This document shows positions 1 through 12,887 of a DNA stretch of 64,000 bases, in pieces. The position numbers and the translations under genes are program-made. The stretch spans positions 434,001-498,000 of the forward strand of contig LNKV01000033.1 of NCBI GenBank assembly GCA_001465935.1, read 5' to 3'. Position 1 is the first letter of the stretch. Each line of letters begins with the position of its first letter. The notes below the pieces were generated by a model, which saw only the letters and a list, made by a program, of their open reading frames with translations, was not told where the DNA came from and made no database searches. Origin of the DNA: Clarireedia homoeocarpa. Its lineage: Eukaryota > Ascomycota > Leotiomycetes > Helotiales > Rutstroemiaceae.

Positions 1-495
1 TTATGTTGGTATTTGTATGGTTGTTTTAATTTTCCTGATAAATTAACTTATAGGTTATAGGTTAAAGATAAAGATAAAGATAAAGATAGGGGGATTCATG
101 GCTGTGCTGTGCTGTGCTGTGCTGTGCTGTGCTGTGCTGTGCTGTGATGAGAGGAGAGGAGAGGAGAGGAGCACGGACAGTGGTAGTAGAAGTGGAAAAT
201 ATGATAGATAGATGGGTGCGTGGATGGGTAGGTGTGTTTTTCCTGGTTGTTGGTATAGGAAAAAGGAGGGGGGTAGGTAGGTAGGTATACTTCTTTCTAA
301 AGAAAAAGAAAAAAGAATTCTCTGCTAGATACTTGAATACAGTATAGTATGTATATGGGGGAACTTTGAGAAGTAATGAATCTTAGGCCTGTGAACATGT
401 TTGATTTTGTACCTCCTCTTTCTCTTTCTCTTCCTCTCCCTCTTCTCCCTCCTCCTCCTCCTCGTCCTCCTCAACTAACTAACTTATAATAGCTA
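1..495. other. intergenic, simple-repeat rich
   Basis: I see no gene here. The stretch holds an AAAGAT-type run (about 62-87), a pentanucleotide TGTGC array (101-146), a GAGGA run (151-171), GATA/GGTA runs (200-285) and a pyrimidine tract (415-475). It probably lies between the ends of flanking genes. Confidence 0.6.
101..146. repeat. (GCTGT)n microsatellite
   Basis: The 5-nt unit GCTGT is repeated about nine times without interruption. It does not lie in a recognisable reading frame. Confidence 0.95.
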
Positions 496-1365
496 TTAGC
501 TCAAGCATGCTTCATACCTGGCCTGGCGTAAGATCTTATATGCTGAGGGATTATGCCATTCTAGTCCGTCTATTGCGTAATCTACGACGGAACCCCAGGT
601 GTCGTCCAGATCTAGCATTTGCATGTTGTCTGCCTGGGTGATCTCGCATGATGCGGCGCTTATACGTGGAAATGGTGTTGCGGAAGTCGAGACTCGTGTG
701 ACAGTGGCGTCGTTTCCGGTAGTGGTATGGTGTTCGTCAGTGCTGTCGCTGTCGTTGTAATTGTTGTGGAGAAGACCGACGATGAGTAAGCCGGTGTAGC
801 CTGAGCGGGAAAGACTCGACACTTCATCGGCGAGTTTGCACACGATGGTATACTTATATACACAGTCGACGAACGCAAGGTAGACGATGGAGGAGAGTTG
901 GTGCAGAGGCCATGACATTATGCTGGAGTGGGTGTGTGCGTCGGTTATGAAAGAGGAGATGGTGAGGGTGTCGAGTGAAGGGTGAATGTAGATTTGGGTG
1001 TTGCGAATGGGAAAGGGGTGATATTGGGTTAGGAAGATACGGCGGCTTTCGCGGGTGGTGGAGAGGAGAGCGGGGGGTGGGCGCCGGCGGGTGGTAAGGC
1101 GGGAGAAGTCTAGAGGGATTGGGGTGAGTATTTGGTGAGGTGAGGAGAGGGATAGAAGGGTTGGATGGTTGAGCTTGGAGAGGGGGGAGGCGCGAAGAAG
1201 AGAGGCAATGTGATTATAATCGACTTGAGCGGCGCTTCTTTGAACTACGAAGCTGCTACCTGGAAGTGATGAAAGAAGATGTAAGAGCAAAGTCACGTAC
1301 CGGCGGGAATGTCCAAGTATGGTTCTATAAGACGAGGTACTATTGCATAATGCCATACTACACAT
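496..1365 (-). CDS. hypothetical protein, doubtful
   Basis: This is a single uninterrupted 289-residue reading frame, divergent to SEC8. I recognise no domain. The N-terminal third is rich in Ser, Leu and Arg and looks like translated non-coding sequence. The last 40 residues are more protein-like, with Asp, Glu and Trp. The length of the open frame is the main support. A shorter protein starting at an internal Met is equally possible, and the frame could be a chance one. Confidence 0.25.
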   Translation of the reverse strand: MCSMALCNSTSSYRTILGHSRRYVTLLLHLLSSLPGSSFVVQRSAAQVDYNHIASLLRASPLSKLNHPTLLSLSSPHQILTPIPLDFSRLTTRRRPPPALLSTTRESRRIFLTQYHPFPIRNTQIYIHPSLDTLTISSFITDAHTHSSIMSWPLHQLSSIVYLAFVDCVYKYTIVCKLADEVSSLSRSGYTGLLIVGLLHNNYNDSDSTDEHHTTTGNDATVTRVSTSATPFPRISAASCEITQADNMQMLDLDDTWGSVVDYAIDGLEWHNPSAYKILRQARYEACLS

Positions 1366-1968
1366 CGTAACTCGACTGGTAGATTGGGGAAGAGATGGAA
1401 GCTGGGTTGGGGGCCTTGGGCAGTCATAGAGCTGAGACTTGTCTCCATCGTGAATAGGACTGCTTCAACAATATATGCTAAATGTAGAGAAATAATGAGA
1501 ACCCCACTAGGTAAATCTCATTTTATATATCCAATCTCCAAAAATCTTAATGTGAAGTATTAACGTCAACGGCTGCCTTGGACGGCTGCCTTGGAGATGC
1601 ACAGAGTAAGGAGAGGCACAGCTTTTGAGCACTAGTCCAGAATGATGACCATGCATGAGTACTACGCTGTCAGGAATATGGAGAGTGTGGATTTGATCAA
1701 TACTTCGATCATTGTTGTATGAATTGCTATGACTGAGTCCTAACACTGGAGTCGACTTTGGTGGGCACGATTCAAGTGGCTGGCCTATCTTATAAAATCA
1801 CACCTCTTGTCAATTGTGCCGCACCGAACCTTTGAACTTACACCGGGGCTTCAATGTAATTCACGACTTCGAAACAAAATATATCCCCAGACTTTCGAGA
1901 GGTCCCAAACTATCTGCGAATGGCTCAGATCTATTCAGTACGGTGATGCGACTTCGAAAATATAGGCC
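1366..1968. other. intergenic, SEC8 upstream region
   Basis: No supported gene. A 13-bp direct repeat (ACGGCTGCCTTGG) lies at about 1569-1594. An ATG at 1814 opens a short frame that overlaps the SEC8 start out of frame, so it could act as an upstream ORF if transcription starts before it. Confidence 0.5.
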
Positions 1969-4900
1969 ATGTCCCGAAATCGATATGGCGGACTCGGGGA
2001 GGACCCTTACATGAATGGTAGTAACTCGAATGGTTACTCGAACGGGAATGGATATGGAAGTTCGAGGAATGGAGGCGGTTATGGAGGACAATCACAAATT
2101 ACTGAAGATGGAGAGTACGAGCCGTATAATGATCGATATGGCACACCACCTCCGAGACAGGATCCTCGAACCCCATCACCTTCAATGCCTCGATCCCCGC
2201 GATCAAGAGCGCCTCCCCGGGCGAGAGAACAATTTGCACGATCGAGGGCAGATGAAAGTAATGCGGAGAGACAAATTGGCGAGGTGCTTGAACAGGTTAA
2301 GCAGGACTGGCCTGCGATGTGCGAGAGTGAATGTGTACCGGTCCAGCTTGCGCTTCAGTTATTGGACACGAGTTCAGTCGGACGGGCTCATGAGTTAGAT
2401 AAATTCCATCAATCGATGCAGTATCTTCAAGACTCGTTGAAGAATATCGTACACGAACATCATCAAGGCTTCAATAGTTCGATTGGTACCTTCCATAAGA
2501 TCCAAACCAGCATACAGACTTCCCAGAAACGAGTACGGACGTTGAAGGATTCGCTCGCGCAGTCAAAGGCCAATCTCTCGACAAGTGATCCGGAATTGAG
2601 GAAGCTTGGGGCGGCTTCGACAACTTATGATGAGTTGTTACATACACTTTCGGAGGTTGAAGATCTGCGGCTGGTCCCGGATCAGTTGGAGGCTCGTATA
2701 TCGGAAAAGAGATTCTTGACTGCGGTGGATGTCTTGCAGGATGCTTTACGTCGGATTAGATCTCCAGAACTGGATGATATTGGTGCTTTGAGTGAGCTGA
2801 GGAGTTATCTTACCAATCAGGAGTCTGCTCTTACGGATATTCTGATTGAGGAGCTTCACGATCATTTATATCTCAAATCGCCTTATTGCCAAGAGCGCTG
2901 GCAAATGCTTGCTAAGACTCAGGGAGGCATCGCAAAGGAGAAGTTTGTGAATACAAATATCCGGCCGTTCTTTGAGGTGCTGGAGTCGCTAGATCAGAAC
3001 AAAGTCATGGTTGAGGATCCATCGAGGAACCCGGAAGCAGATACCTTTTATTATCTTGAGCTATTGACGGAGGCACTGAACAAACTTGGACGTCTAGAAA
3101 CCGCAGTGAATACGATTAGACAACGACTGCCCGTCGAGTTGTTTGGAATTGTGAATGAGACGAACAGTGAAGTGGATCAGAAACACCCAAGCTCACTACG
3201 TGGTGGCTTCTCAGGTACACAAGGAAACCAAACTTTCTCTGGGAGGGAAAACACGATCAGAGCAGATGTCATATACGATCTTCTGTGGACGTTGTATGCG
3301 AAGTTTGAAGCTATTGCCGAAGGTCATCGCTTCTTCAACGATGTTGTGAAAGCGATCACAAAGAGAGAAGGCATCAGAAATTCCACTCCGCTCCTTGGTG
3401 GATTTAGAGAACTATGGAATCTATACCAGAATGAGATCAGGTCTCTTCTACACAACTATGTTACCACGGATGCGGATGTTTATCACTTCAACTCTCCTCG
3501 TATGGGCGCGTCAAGAGCGGATGCTAAGTTTGAACGTCTATTTAAGTTTGCTGATGCAGATGCTAAGTCCGTTCATATGACGACAGAATATGATGAGCTG
3601 GAGGGTATAATTCGGGCTGCTGTGCCTGGTCTTATGTCTGAATCTAGGAAATCAGCTGATGCAAAGAAAACAAAGTCTTTGCTGGAGAGTTCGCTCTCGA
3701 GATCAGGTACGAAACGGTTCACTGGTGGCATGGATAGTAAGAATGGTGGCATTGGAGCTCACAAGTCTTTGGTTGAGCCGAGTGTCTTCAATATGAGCTT
3801 ACTGCTACCTCCTACTTTAAGCTTCTTGCAAAGGTTAAAAGCGATTGTGCCGCCTGGTTCTGACGTTGTCACAAGCACTTTGACATCATTCTTGGACAAT
3901 TTCCTTGTCAATGTGTTTCTGCCCCAGTTGGAAGAGACTTTAGGAAAACTCAGTGATTCTGTGTTTGAAGAAAACAATTCGTTCCAAGAAGATTCTCAAT
4001 GGGCATCGGTTTCGAGAAGACCTATTTTCAAGGGAACGGCAGCTTTCTTTGCGTTGATTACGGCATTCTGCAGGATGTTGGATACAATTCCACACGACCA
4101 GGCATTGAGTCAACTTATCATCACACAGATGATGAGATATTATGATAGATGTTATAATTGGTTCAGGTCTCTCGTCTCTCGCGTCCAGGATTCTGAAGGC
4201 TTAACGCTTAAAGTCTCTTCACTGTTTGCTAGTGAACCTGGCGAGATTCATGATATCATGGTTAAGATCTGGAGGAGTGAAGAGCCTGACCGCGATTTGT
4301 TGGAGAATGAAACAGGACTGCTAATTCTTCAAACCAACGAGACTCCTCTTCATAAGGACGATGTTATCAGTGACCGAGAAACTATTTCATCTCTTTGTAT
4401 TCTGTATACAAGTATGAAATGGTTGGCTATCAAGATCGGTCAGCTTCGACATATCACTCGTAACGATGTGGATTCTTCTCGAACCACCATGCAAAAGCCG
4501 CATAATAGACGATGGACTCTCTTGAATGATCCCAACCGTGTTCTAGACGAACAACCTGTCTATCTTCCTATGACCCAAGAAACTGTCGTGTAAGTTATCA
4601 TTCACCCCACGAATAACCACTGAAACCATAACTGACTACCCCCAGTGCATTCGACTCCATCGTCTCCTCCTACCAAGAACTCGCCGCCAACGTCCTCCTA
4701 ACCCTACACCTCGAAATCCGCTGCCAAATCATCTACTCCCTCACGCGCGTCATGCTCCCCACCCCCACGCATGCCACACCTTACATCCTCGCGCAAGAAG
4801 TCCTTGAGCCCGACCCCGTCGTGCTCTCCCTCAACGCGGACCTCGCCGCCTATGATGAAACCATCACGCGTTTCCTCCGCGACCAAGATATCACGTTTAT

Positions 4901-5327
4901 CCGCTCAGGTCTCGCGTTGCTGATTGATACTTTCCTAGTGCGCAATGCGGGTTTGGTACAGAGGATTAACCGCTGGGGCGCGAAGAGGATGAAGGTTAAT
5001 GTGCTGGTGCTGCAGCAAAATTTGAAGAATATCGAAGAAGGGGTGGATTTAAGGAGGGCGGGGAGATACTGGGATTTGTTTGGAAAGGGGCCAGATAAGG
5101 TGGTGGAATGGGCGAGGGACCAGAGGAAGGGACACGGAAACGAGGGGGAGGGACGGAGTGAAGGGGAAGTGGATGTGTTTGAGTTTGATGAGTTGAAGGT
5201 TTTGTTGGAGTTGTGCTTTAGTGAGCAGGTTGGTAGTGTGGAGAGGGGGATTAGTACGGCGGGGAAGAGAGGAGTGGGTGAGGCGGTGGCGAGATTAGAG
5301 GAGGTTGTAGGAGAATGGAAAAAGTAG
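1969..5327 (+). CDS. SEC8: exocyst complex subunit Sec8
   Basis: Two exons, 1969..4589 and 4646..5327, with a 56-nt GTAAGT...CAG intron, encode 1100 residues, a usual length for fungal Sec8. Residues 1-95 are low-complexity (Gly, Asn, Ser, then Pro and Arg). The conserved Sec8 N-terminal helical region follows, from about residue 100 (RQIGEVLEQV) through a coiled-coil stretch to about 250. The rest is the long helical-rod region typical of exocyst subunits. Sec8 is part of the octameric exocyst that tethers secretory vesicles to the plasma membrane at hyphal tips and septa. The start is the first in-frame ATG. An earlier overlapping ATG at 1814 is out of frame. I recognised the family from sequence memory; no key region looks damaged. 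Confidence 0.93.
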
Positions 5328-6588
5328 AAAGTAGAGGAAGAAAATGGAAAACTAGAGGGTGAATATGTAGAAGTGGAAGTCATTTAAAATCGGCTATTCA
5401 ATCATGTCAATTTGGCGTGCTGTGTGTGATTCTGTACTGTTGGGAATGAGTTGGTCTGATGGGCAGGGAGTAAGAAGGAAGAAGGAACTTGGTTATTATA
5501 GGAACTATTGCATATGTTACATATCTGCTGATTTAGGTTGTTTGTGGAGGATACGCTAGAGTGGATTTTAGATGGATAGAGAGAGGCAGCATGTCTTTCA
5601 ATATTGTGCATTGGTGTGAGAGAGCGCTTTATTATATTGTTTGGTCTGAAATGAGTTTTTTTTTTGAGCCCTTTTTCTTGGAATCTGCGTAGTATGGGAA
5701 GGGATGGAGATAAATGCATGAATAAATAGGTTGTTTTTTTAATACGCTGTTGCGCAGAGTAGTACTAGAATGGGTATATGGAGGAAGATCGGCAGGTTGG
5801 GAGGGAGGTGCGTCGTGTATAGTGTAAGGCGGAAAAAGGGGGAAGAAATGATGGAGGTGGAGAATCATGATGATGGGATATTTATATGACGGGCAGTTTG
5901 CAACCCGGACGTATACCAACGTCTTGATAGCGACAGTTGGGTTGCATCTCTTCTTCACATGATCGATCCTTGGAATTCAGGAGTTATATTGTCAGGGTAG
6001 TCTGAGGTCGGGAAGTGAGAGTGGGTCTGTGATCTCGCGCGTTTGAGTTGGTATGCATGCTGGAGAGATATATAGTTATATTGTGCTTCTGTCTATACAC
6101 TGGTATCAAACTGAGACGAAATTGAAGCACCGAAGCGCATTTCTCAGTATCGCGGTAAGTACAGATGGTTCGTTGGCTGACTATTGTTGTTGTTCTTATC
6201 TAAATAGGAAAGCACGAAGGTAGATTGATGTCACGGAAAAATATATTGGGCTTGGCTGGGGAACAAGGGTACAATTCGCTTCGTCGGAAGTGATGTAATC
6301 TCACTTAAGTTATCTGCCTCTATGTCTCTATGAGCGACAGCCCGTGGTATGATTTTTATTAGACAGAAAGCACTTGGGTTTTCTACCTTCAAGTTGCGTA
6401 TAGACCTCAATGTTTTGACATAACAATGTACAGGCCACATCTCGAGATATTTATACAGCAACGGTCATTAGAGCGGTTAGACAAACAAGAAAAATTCTTG
6501 TATTCAAGTTATCTCGGGGATATCTCGAGCGCGCCTAAGCAGTCGCAAATCGAGAGTCTCGCACACTTTTTGGCAGCAGACGAAGAAA
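5328..6588. other. intergenic
   Basis: I see no supported gene. Short frames on both strands lack recognisable domains. The stretch includes the SEC8 3' region and the promoter of the MFS gene. Confidence 0.5.
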
Positions 6589-8431
6589 ATGCCTTCCATT
6601 AGGCATCTAGCAGGCATATGGAGCGTATCGGATGACGAGAGCAAGAGCAATGACTACACTAAAGACCTTACGAGTCATCATTCTCTAAATACAACCGTCG
6701 CAAGCCCTTACGGAGCTTCAGTATCGCGTCCAGCATCGCAGAAGCAGCAGTCTATAGATCGAGAATCATACGCTCACGCGCTCCGCCAAGACGTCGCCGC
6801 ATCAAATGAGTCTTCCGGCAGCGCCGCAGTAGTTGAGCTTGGTCCTGTGCGGAGCCACGCGGGCGATCTATCTATTAGCCAGCCCTCTCAGACAGGCCTA
6901 GCCGAAGAACAAGGCAGTCCGCGCCTCCCCATCTCGCAGGGGATTCCACCCGAGCTCCCTAACCTCATCGCAGAAGTCATCTTTGTGCTTACATGCTCCG
7001 GCGGACAGCTCGTGTCGGCACTGCTTATCGGCCACGTTGCTATCTCGCAGACCGTCTTCGGCAATGCCCTTGGCATCCCGCCCTCGCAAGTCCCATGGCT
7101 CCTCGGATCCTCGAATCTTGCTGCTGGCTTGTCGGTTATCATTTCCGGCTCGCTGGCGGATCTCGCTCCGCCTAAACCACTGATGGTAGGTGGGTTCATC
7201 TGGGCGGCGATTTGGAATATCGTGGCAGCTGTAGCCATTAGCCCAAGCCTGAAGGTTCTCTTTTTCGTTGCTAGAGCGATGCAGGGTCTTGCTGCAGGCA
7301 TACTGGTGTCTACATCCATGAGTATCCTCGGTAGAGTTTACAGTCCGGGTATTCGTAAGACGAGGGTCTTCAGTCTCATGGCGGCTTTCTCTCCATTTGG
7401 GTACTGGCTAGGCTGTTTCCAGTCAGGAGGGCTGAGCGAACATCTCCCGTGGATTTTTGGTAGTACAGCAATCTTCCTTGTCTTCCTTGTCGCCGCAGCT
7501 CAGCTCACAATACCTGCCTTGCCTCCAGCTAAGGATAGTTCCGATGCGCAAGCCCCCTCATTGAGACAATTCGACTACGTTGGTGCTGGTCTGGCTTCTG
7601 TAGGTTGTAGCTTGATCATCTTTGGACTTACCCAAGGTTCCTCGGCACATTGGAATCCTTACACGTATTCTACTATTATCGCCGGATTTGCCCTACTCGC
7701 GGCGTTCTATTTCGTTGAAAAGCGCGTCGTGCGTCCGCTTATACCCAATAGACTCTGGCAAACGCCAGGGTTTGCCATCCTTCTCTTTTCATATTTCCTG
7801 GGCCTTGGAGCATACAGTGAGTTTCGATTCCCCGATTTCTATGTATGGTGCTGATATTGTGATTCTAGGCGGATGGCAATTCTATGCTATCCAGTTTTGG
7901 CAGCGCTATCAACACGTCACCCCGCTAACCACAGCTCTCTACCTCCTCCCCAACGGCATCGTCGGCATCTTCGCTGCGTACGTCGTCTCTAAAACCTTAC
8001 ACGTCCTGCCCACCCACGTAATCCTTACCGTAAGCATGATCGCCTTTGGGCTCGGTCCCGTCTTCTTCCTCCCGCAAACCTCTACAACTAGTTACTGGGC
8101 GCTCTCCATGCCAGGCATTGTGCTCGCGACATTTGGCCCCGATATGAGTTTTGCAGCTGCGGCTATCTTCATCACGAGCAGCGTACCAAGGAGCTATCAG
8201 GGCGCGGCAGGGAGCCTGCTGGTTACGGTACAGAACCTTACGGTTGCGGTTATCAATAGTATTGGCGGGGCGATTGGAGAGAGGGTCGAGACGCTGCCGA
8301 ATGGTGATATTGGGTTGAGTGGTATTAAGGCGATTTGGTGGTTTGGGCTGGGCACAGCGGTTGCGGGGGCGCTGATTACGGCGACAATGATTCGTATTCC
8401 GAAGGCGGAGGAGAAGGAACATGTTCATTGA
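6589..8431 (+). CDS. MFS transporter, probable drug/proton antiporter
   Basis: Exons 6589..7816 and 7869..8431 (52-nt GTGAGT...TAG intron, phase 1) give 596 residues. About 120 hydrophilic N-terminal residues precede a polytopic membrane protein. I count roughly 13-14 hydrophobic segments, which fits the 14-TM drug:H+ antiporter group (DHA2-like, related to aminotriazole-resistance proteins). The loop carrying SGSLADL...KPLMVGGFIWAAIWN corresponds to the MFS loop 2-3 signature, and RAMQGLAAG is the usual fourth-helix motif. It is predicted to sit in the plasma membrane and export a small hydrophobic molecule. The substrate cannot be read from sequence. No biosynthetic gene adjoins it directly; the nearest such genes start about 7 kb downstream. 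Confidence 0.85.
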
Positions 8432-9086
8432 TAGAAATACGCTGGAGTAGGGTTTTACTGATAACGGATGGGGAAAAGGCTTGAACGAAAAGGGTGAGTT
8501 CTAGTCGGTTGACTAATTCGAGTATCATATAGACTGAGCAACCGTGAGTTACGAAAAACTGGTCTAGGGTCCAGGATCTCTCATGTCAGATTCATCTCAC
8601 TTTCAAGAGGTGATGCTGAGAAAATCTATTCACTATTTATACAGGGGCGCTTCACTACTCCAGTGTCGTCTATACAGGATTCCCAGATAGGTAACATAAC
8701 ACAAATTGAAGAACATATCTTAAACTGGTTTGCAGTGATACCAGTTTACGTTATACAGCCTCTTCGCTCATCAATAGAGGCCTTGGTTTCTAATGAGATA
8801 GGACTCAGACGATATTTTTAAGCAGCGAATCAGCGGAAAGCGCCTTCGGCTAGATGAGATGCTGGAGACAGTGCTTCGAGGCGAGCTTGAAGTTCGTCTC
8901 AGTGCTTTACAGCTTCTGCATTTTTAATTGTCACTGAGCCATATGGAAAGATTATACTTGTTGGTAAGCAGTTGTTACGCAAAGGACTTGACGCCAAGAT
9001 AATAATAAACCGTAGCTAGACACAAATTCGGGTATAGATGTTTAATGGTTAAGCTTCTTCTCACTTTTATAATATGGGAACACATC
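8432..9086. other. intergenic between convergent genes
   Basis: No gene seen. A 9-bp-arm inverted repeat (TAAACTGGT / ACCAGTTTA, 10-nt spacer) lies at 8721-8748, in the 3' region shared by the MFS and HEM25 genes. Confidence 0.5.
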
Positions 9087-10147
9087 TTAAATCGTTTGGT
9101 TCAGCGGTATAGCTGACCGCTTTCTCATAGTCTCTGCCCTTCGAATCAATTCCTCATATAGCATCCAAGATAACGCGGAGCCAATCGCCTTCCGTACCAG
9201 TCTCAGTGACAATCCATCATAGAGCGCGCGAACGCCATCTTCCATGACGATCTTACGAGCTGCTTGCCAAGTATTCTTGTACTGCTGCGGCTGCAGCTGT
9301 ATACGCGTCTTAACAGCATCGAACGGATTCGTGATAAACGAGCAGGTAGCACTCGCGAGAACCCCCGAGCTGAAGTTGATAGTAGCAGCCATAGACGGGC
9401 CCATGGTCAATGACTCGCTGACGCTGCGCTGGCCTTGTAGCGTGCTGAGCCGCTTTTTGAATTGCTCGTAGAAGAGAACATATAGGCCAGCGGAGGGTGC
9501 ATCGCGAGCAGCAGTTGCGCCGTAGCCCGCGAAGAACCCTCGGATTCGTTCTGTTCTGTATATATCCCGCGCGGCGCTGGCCATGGAGCCGTATGAGTAA
9601 AGACTCGACTCGTAGCGCACTTTGAGGATGGTGAGGGGCATGACGAGAAACGCCGCAGAGACACGTGCTACGGCGCCTGATACTAGGTTTGCTGTGTTGG
9701 AGAGCTTGGGAAGTGATGATGAGGTGTATGCAGTGTTCCCGGGGCCGTCTATGGAATGCCGCTGTAGGTACTGTCGGATTGTACTGAGTGTGGTGAAGTA
9801 GGTTGCTGAGCCAAGGCCAGTCCGAATCATTGACGGTGCAGTGCCTCGCCAGAAAGATCGCACCACGTTTGGTGACTGCGAGATCTGGCGCACTGTTTCC
9901 CGAATCGACTGAGAGCCCGACTGTTGAACGCGGGTCTTCAGCAAGTCGATTGGTTGAAGCAGCATAGCGCCTGTAGTTCCAGAACAGAGGCCAGCTATGA
10001 AATGGAAAGTTTCTGTCCGATGAAAATGGTTAGCGAGGATTGGTTGACTGGTAGGCAAAGGTCAAGAAGGAGGGGTACTGAGGAAGTCTAGGAGATGTAT
10101 CACTCACTAGGCGACGATTTGCCGCCGGAGCGATGACTCGGCGACAT
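9087..10147 (-). CDS. HEM25: mitochondrial glycine carrier (SLC25A38/Hem25 family)
   Basis: On the minus strand, exon 1 is 10147..10108 and exon 2 is 10012..9087 (95-nt GTGAGT...CAG intron, phase 1). They encode 321 residues, normal for a mitochondrial carrier. Three repeats each carry the carrier signature: QPIDLLKTR, MPLTILKVR and NPFDAVKTR. The second repeat has Thr in place of the usual acidic residue, as in the Hem25 group, and is followed by YES. The short first exon (MSPSHRSGGK...) puts the start just before the first helix, as in fungal Hem25. Family members import glycine across the inner mitochondrial membrane for 5-aminolevulinate and heme synthesis. The gene is head to head with INO1 and shares its 1-kb promoter region. 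Confidence 0.88.
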
Positions 10148-11134
10148 CTCAATGCAAGAAAGTTAAAGCTTCCACGATATATCACAAAGGTAGCACGGAG
10201 GCTCTGTAATTACTGCTAGTAATTACAGGAATTTGCAGAGAAAGATAAAGGACTGGACTAGAAATCTTGATAACAAGACCAAAACTGCATCGATATGCGC
10301 ACAGAGTAAAAGAGGGGCAAGGCGTTTTGGAAGGAAAGAGGAAGGGAACAGGAAGGAGGGAGGAATGGTAGAGGGATGACAGAAGGAGGATAGAAAGATG
10401 ATAGAGGATTGATAGAAGGAAGGTAGAAGCAAGAAAGAGAAAGCAAGTCAGGTAAGGAATCATAGATAGAAGGAAGAGAGGGTAACATGTGAAATGCCTC
10501 GTAGTTTGTCAGCTTCGAATCAAATGAGAGCTCCTCCGCATGTGCTTGATACATACTAAGAGCACATTCGGAGTTAGACTGCAGCTTATCGTAGACGCAA
10601 TCCTTGCTGTATCTAGAACAAGTCACTACTACATTTTTAGCTACTGTTATGAGTAGGTATTGTAAGATCTGCAGCCATCAGACTGTATACTCCCGCTCTC
10701 TTGCCCTTGTCTGTAACCCCTGTGCTAACGTTTTTAGTGCCGTATTTTATTTCCATAGAAAATGAGATCGTCATCACCTAATATTACCTAATATGAAATA
10801 GGTTCATTTATTGAAAGAATAAAATTTGTATTGATGTGCAGATATCTCATGATCTGACTTCAAAAAGATAGTAGTATATTAACTTTGATAGGAACTGGAA
10901 GTTTATAGTAAAAATGTGTTAACCTAAGCTGTCTAGTATTTTAAATTTATCACTCACTCTCATATCTAGCGGTTAATCGAGAAGACACTAGACACAACAT
11001 ACAGAATGCCACCAATCGATAAGGTCCCTGCTCCTCGGCGGGAGATGTGACAAGTCCATTATAAGAGGTCATGTTGACCCTTGAGCTCTCTTCCATATCT
11101 TCCATATTCTACCAAACATTCCCCACTCCTCAAA
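10148..11134. promoter_or_regulatory. shared HEM25/INO1 divergent promoter region
   Basis: This 987-bp stretch lies between two divergent starts. It has a purine-rich tract on the plus strand (about 10310-10450), AT-rich sequence (10740-10960) and one exact inositol-response decamer, listed separately. I see no gene in it. Confidence 0.55.
10486..10495 (+). promoter_or_regulatory. inositol-response element (UASINO/ICRE) candidate
   Basis: CATGTGAAAT is an exact match to the yeast UASINO/ICRE consensus bound by the Ino2-Ino4 bHLH pair. It lies about 640 bp upstream of the INO1 ATG. The match is seen directly; function in this fungus is inference. Confidence 0.4.
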
Positions 11135-12887
11135 ATGGCACCACACGCTCAAAACAGCTCCTCCTTCTCAAATGAAGACGAACACGTCGACACCTACCAC
11201 CCCACTGTGACTTCAATCAAAGAAGATCTTTTTCAAGTAGATTCTCCCAATGTTGTGTATAGCAACTCCGAAATCAAATCAAAGTACACATACAGAACCA
11301 CCAGCGTTGTCAAGAATGCAAGTGGGAAGTACAAAGCCACTCCGAAAGAGACCATATACGACTTCAAGGTCGACCGCAAAGTTCCCAAAGTCGGAATGAT
11401 GCTCGTCGGCTGGGGTGGTAATAATGGCACAACTGTTACTGCCGGTATCATCGCCAACCGTCGAGGTCTCAGTTGGCAAACCCGTGAAGGACCACGCTCT
11501 GCCAATTATTATGGCTCGGTAATCATGGGATCTACTATGAAGCTCGGCACTGATGCTCAAACTTCAAAGGATGTGAATATTCCGTTCCATGATGTTTTAC
11601 CTATGGTTCATCCAAATGACCTTGTGATCGGAGGATGGTGAGTGACCACTCAATCATAGTCGAACTAGAGCTTGATAGTCTAATATAAGCATCAAGCTCT
11701 TAGCGACGCCATTCAGCAGACCCACAAGTAACTGACTATTTATTAGGGATATCTCAGGAATGAACTTGGCAGATGCTATGGATAGAGCGTCAGTTCTTGA
11801 ACCAACTCTGAAAGCACAAGTGAAGAAGGAGATGACCAACATGGTCCCTCTCCCATCTATCTACTATCCAGACTTCATCGCTGCGAACCAGGAAGATAGA
11901 GCCGATAACGTTATAGAGGGAAGCAAAGCCTGCACCGCCCATGTAGATAAGATTCGCAAAGACATCAGAGATTTCAAATCCGCCAACGATCTGGATAAGG
12001 TTCTTGTTATTTGGACCGCGAACACCGAGAGATACGCTTCCCTGGTGCCTGGTGTCAATGACACTGCCAAGAATCTTCTCAAAGCAGTTGAAGATGGGCA
12101 CGATGAAATCTCTCCTTCCACAGTTTTCGCTATTGCCTGTATCCTGGAGAATGCACCTTTTATCAACGGCTCACCTCAGAATACCTTTATTCCTGGCGCT
12201 GTCGAACTCGCTGAGCAGCGTGGTGCGTTCATTGCCGGCGATGATTTTAAATCCGGTCAAACCAAGATGAAGTCCGCCTTAGTTGATTTCCTAATCAATG
12301 CTGGTATAAAGTTGACTTCAATTGCCTCTTACAATCATCTGGGTAATAACGATGGCAAGAATCTTAGCTCGCAAAAGCAGTTCCGGTCGAAGGAGATCTC
12401 AAAATCTAATGTTGTGGACGACATGGTTGAGGCCAACACTGTCCTATACAAGGAGAATGAACACCCAGACCACACTGTAGTCATCAAGTATATGCCTGCA
12501 GTTGGGGATAAAAAACGCGCTTTGGATGAGTACTACGCAGAAATCTTTATGGGAGGTCATCAGACTATCAGTATTTTTAATGTGTGCGAAGACTCCTTAC
12601 TAGCATCTCCACTTATCATTGATCTTATCATCTTAGCAGAGATGATGACTCGAATACAGTGGAGGGCTAGCTCTCGCGATGGGGCCACTGCTAAGGACTC
12701 GGACTACCGTGGTTTCCACAGTGTTCTTAGCATCCTAAGCTATATGTTGAAGGCGCCGCTGACACCTCCTGGTACTCCAGTCATAAATTCACTGGCGAAA
12801 CAACGTGCTGCTCTAACAAATATCTTCAGAGCCTGTGTTGGTCTTGAGCCCGAGAATGATATGACACTGGAGCACAAGCTATTCTAG
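11135..12887 (+). CDS. INO1: inositol-3-phosphate synthase
   Basis: Exons 11135..11637 and 11747..12887 (109-nt GTGAGT...TAG intron, phase 2) encode 547 residues. The enzyme converts glucose 6-phosphate to 1L-myo-inositol 1-phosphate using NAD+, the first committed step to inositol and phosphatidylinositol. The NAD-binding glycine motif GWGGNNGTT lies at about residues 92-100. Other conserved blocks include WTANTERY, NGSPQNTF, DFKSGQTK and SYNHLGNNDG, with KAPLTPPGTPV near the C-terminus. I chose the ATG at 11135 (context CAAAATGG, protein MAPHAQ...) over an in-frame ATG at 11081, because fungal homologues begin this way. All catalytic-domain blocks are present, so the gene looks functional. 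Confidence 0.96.
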
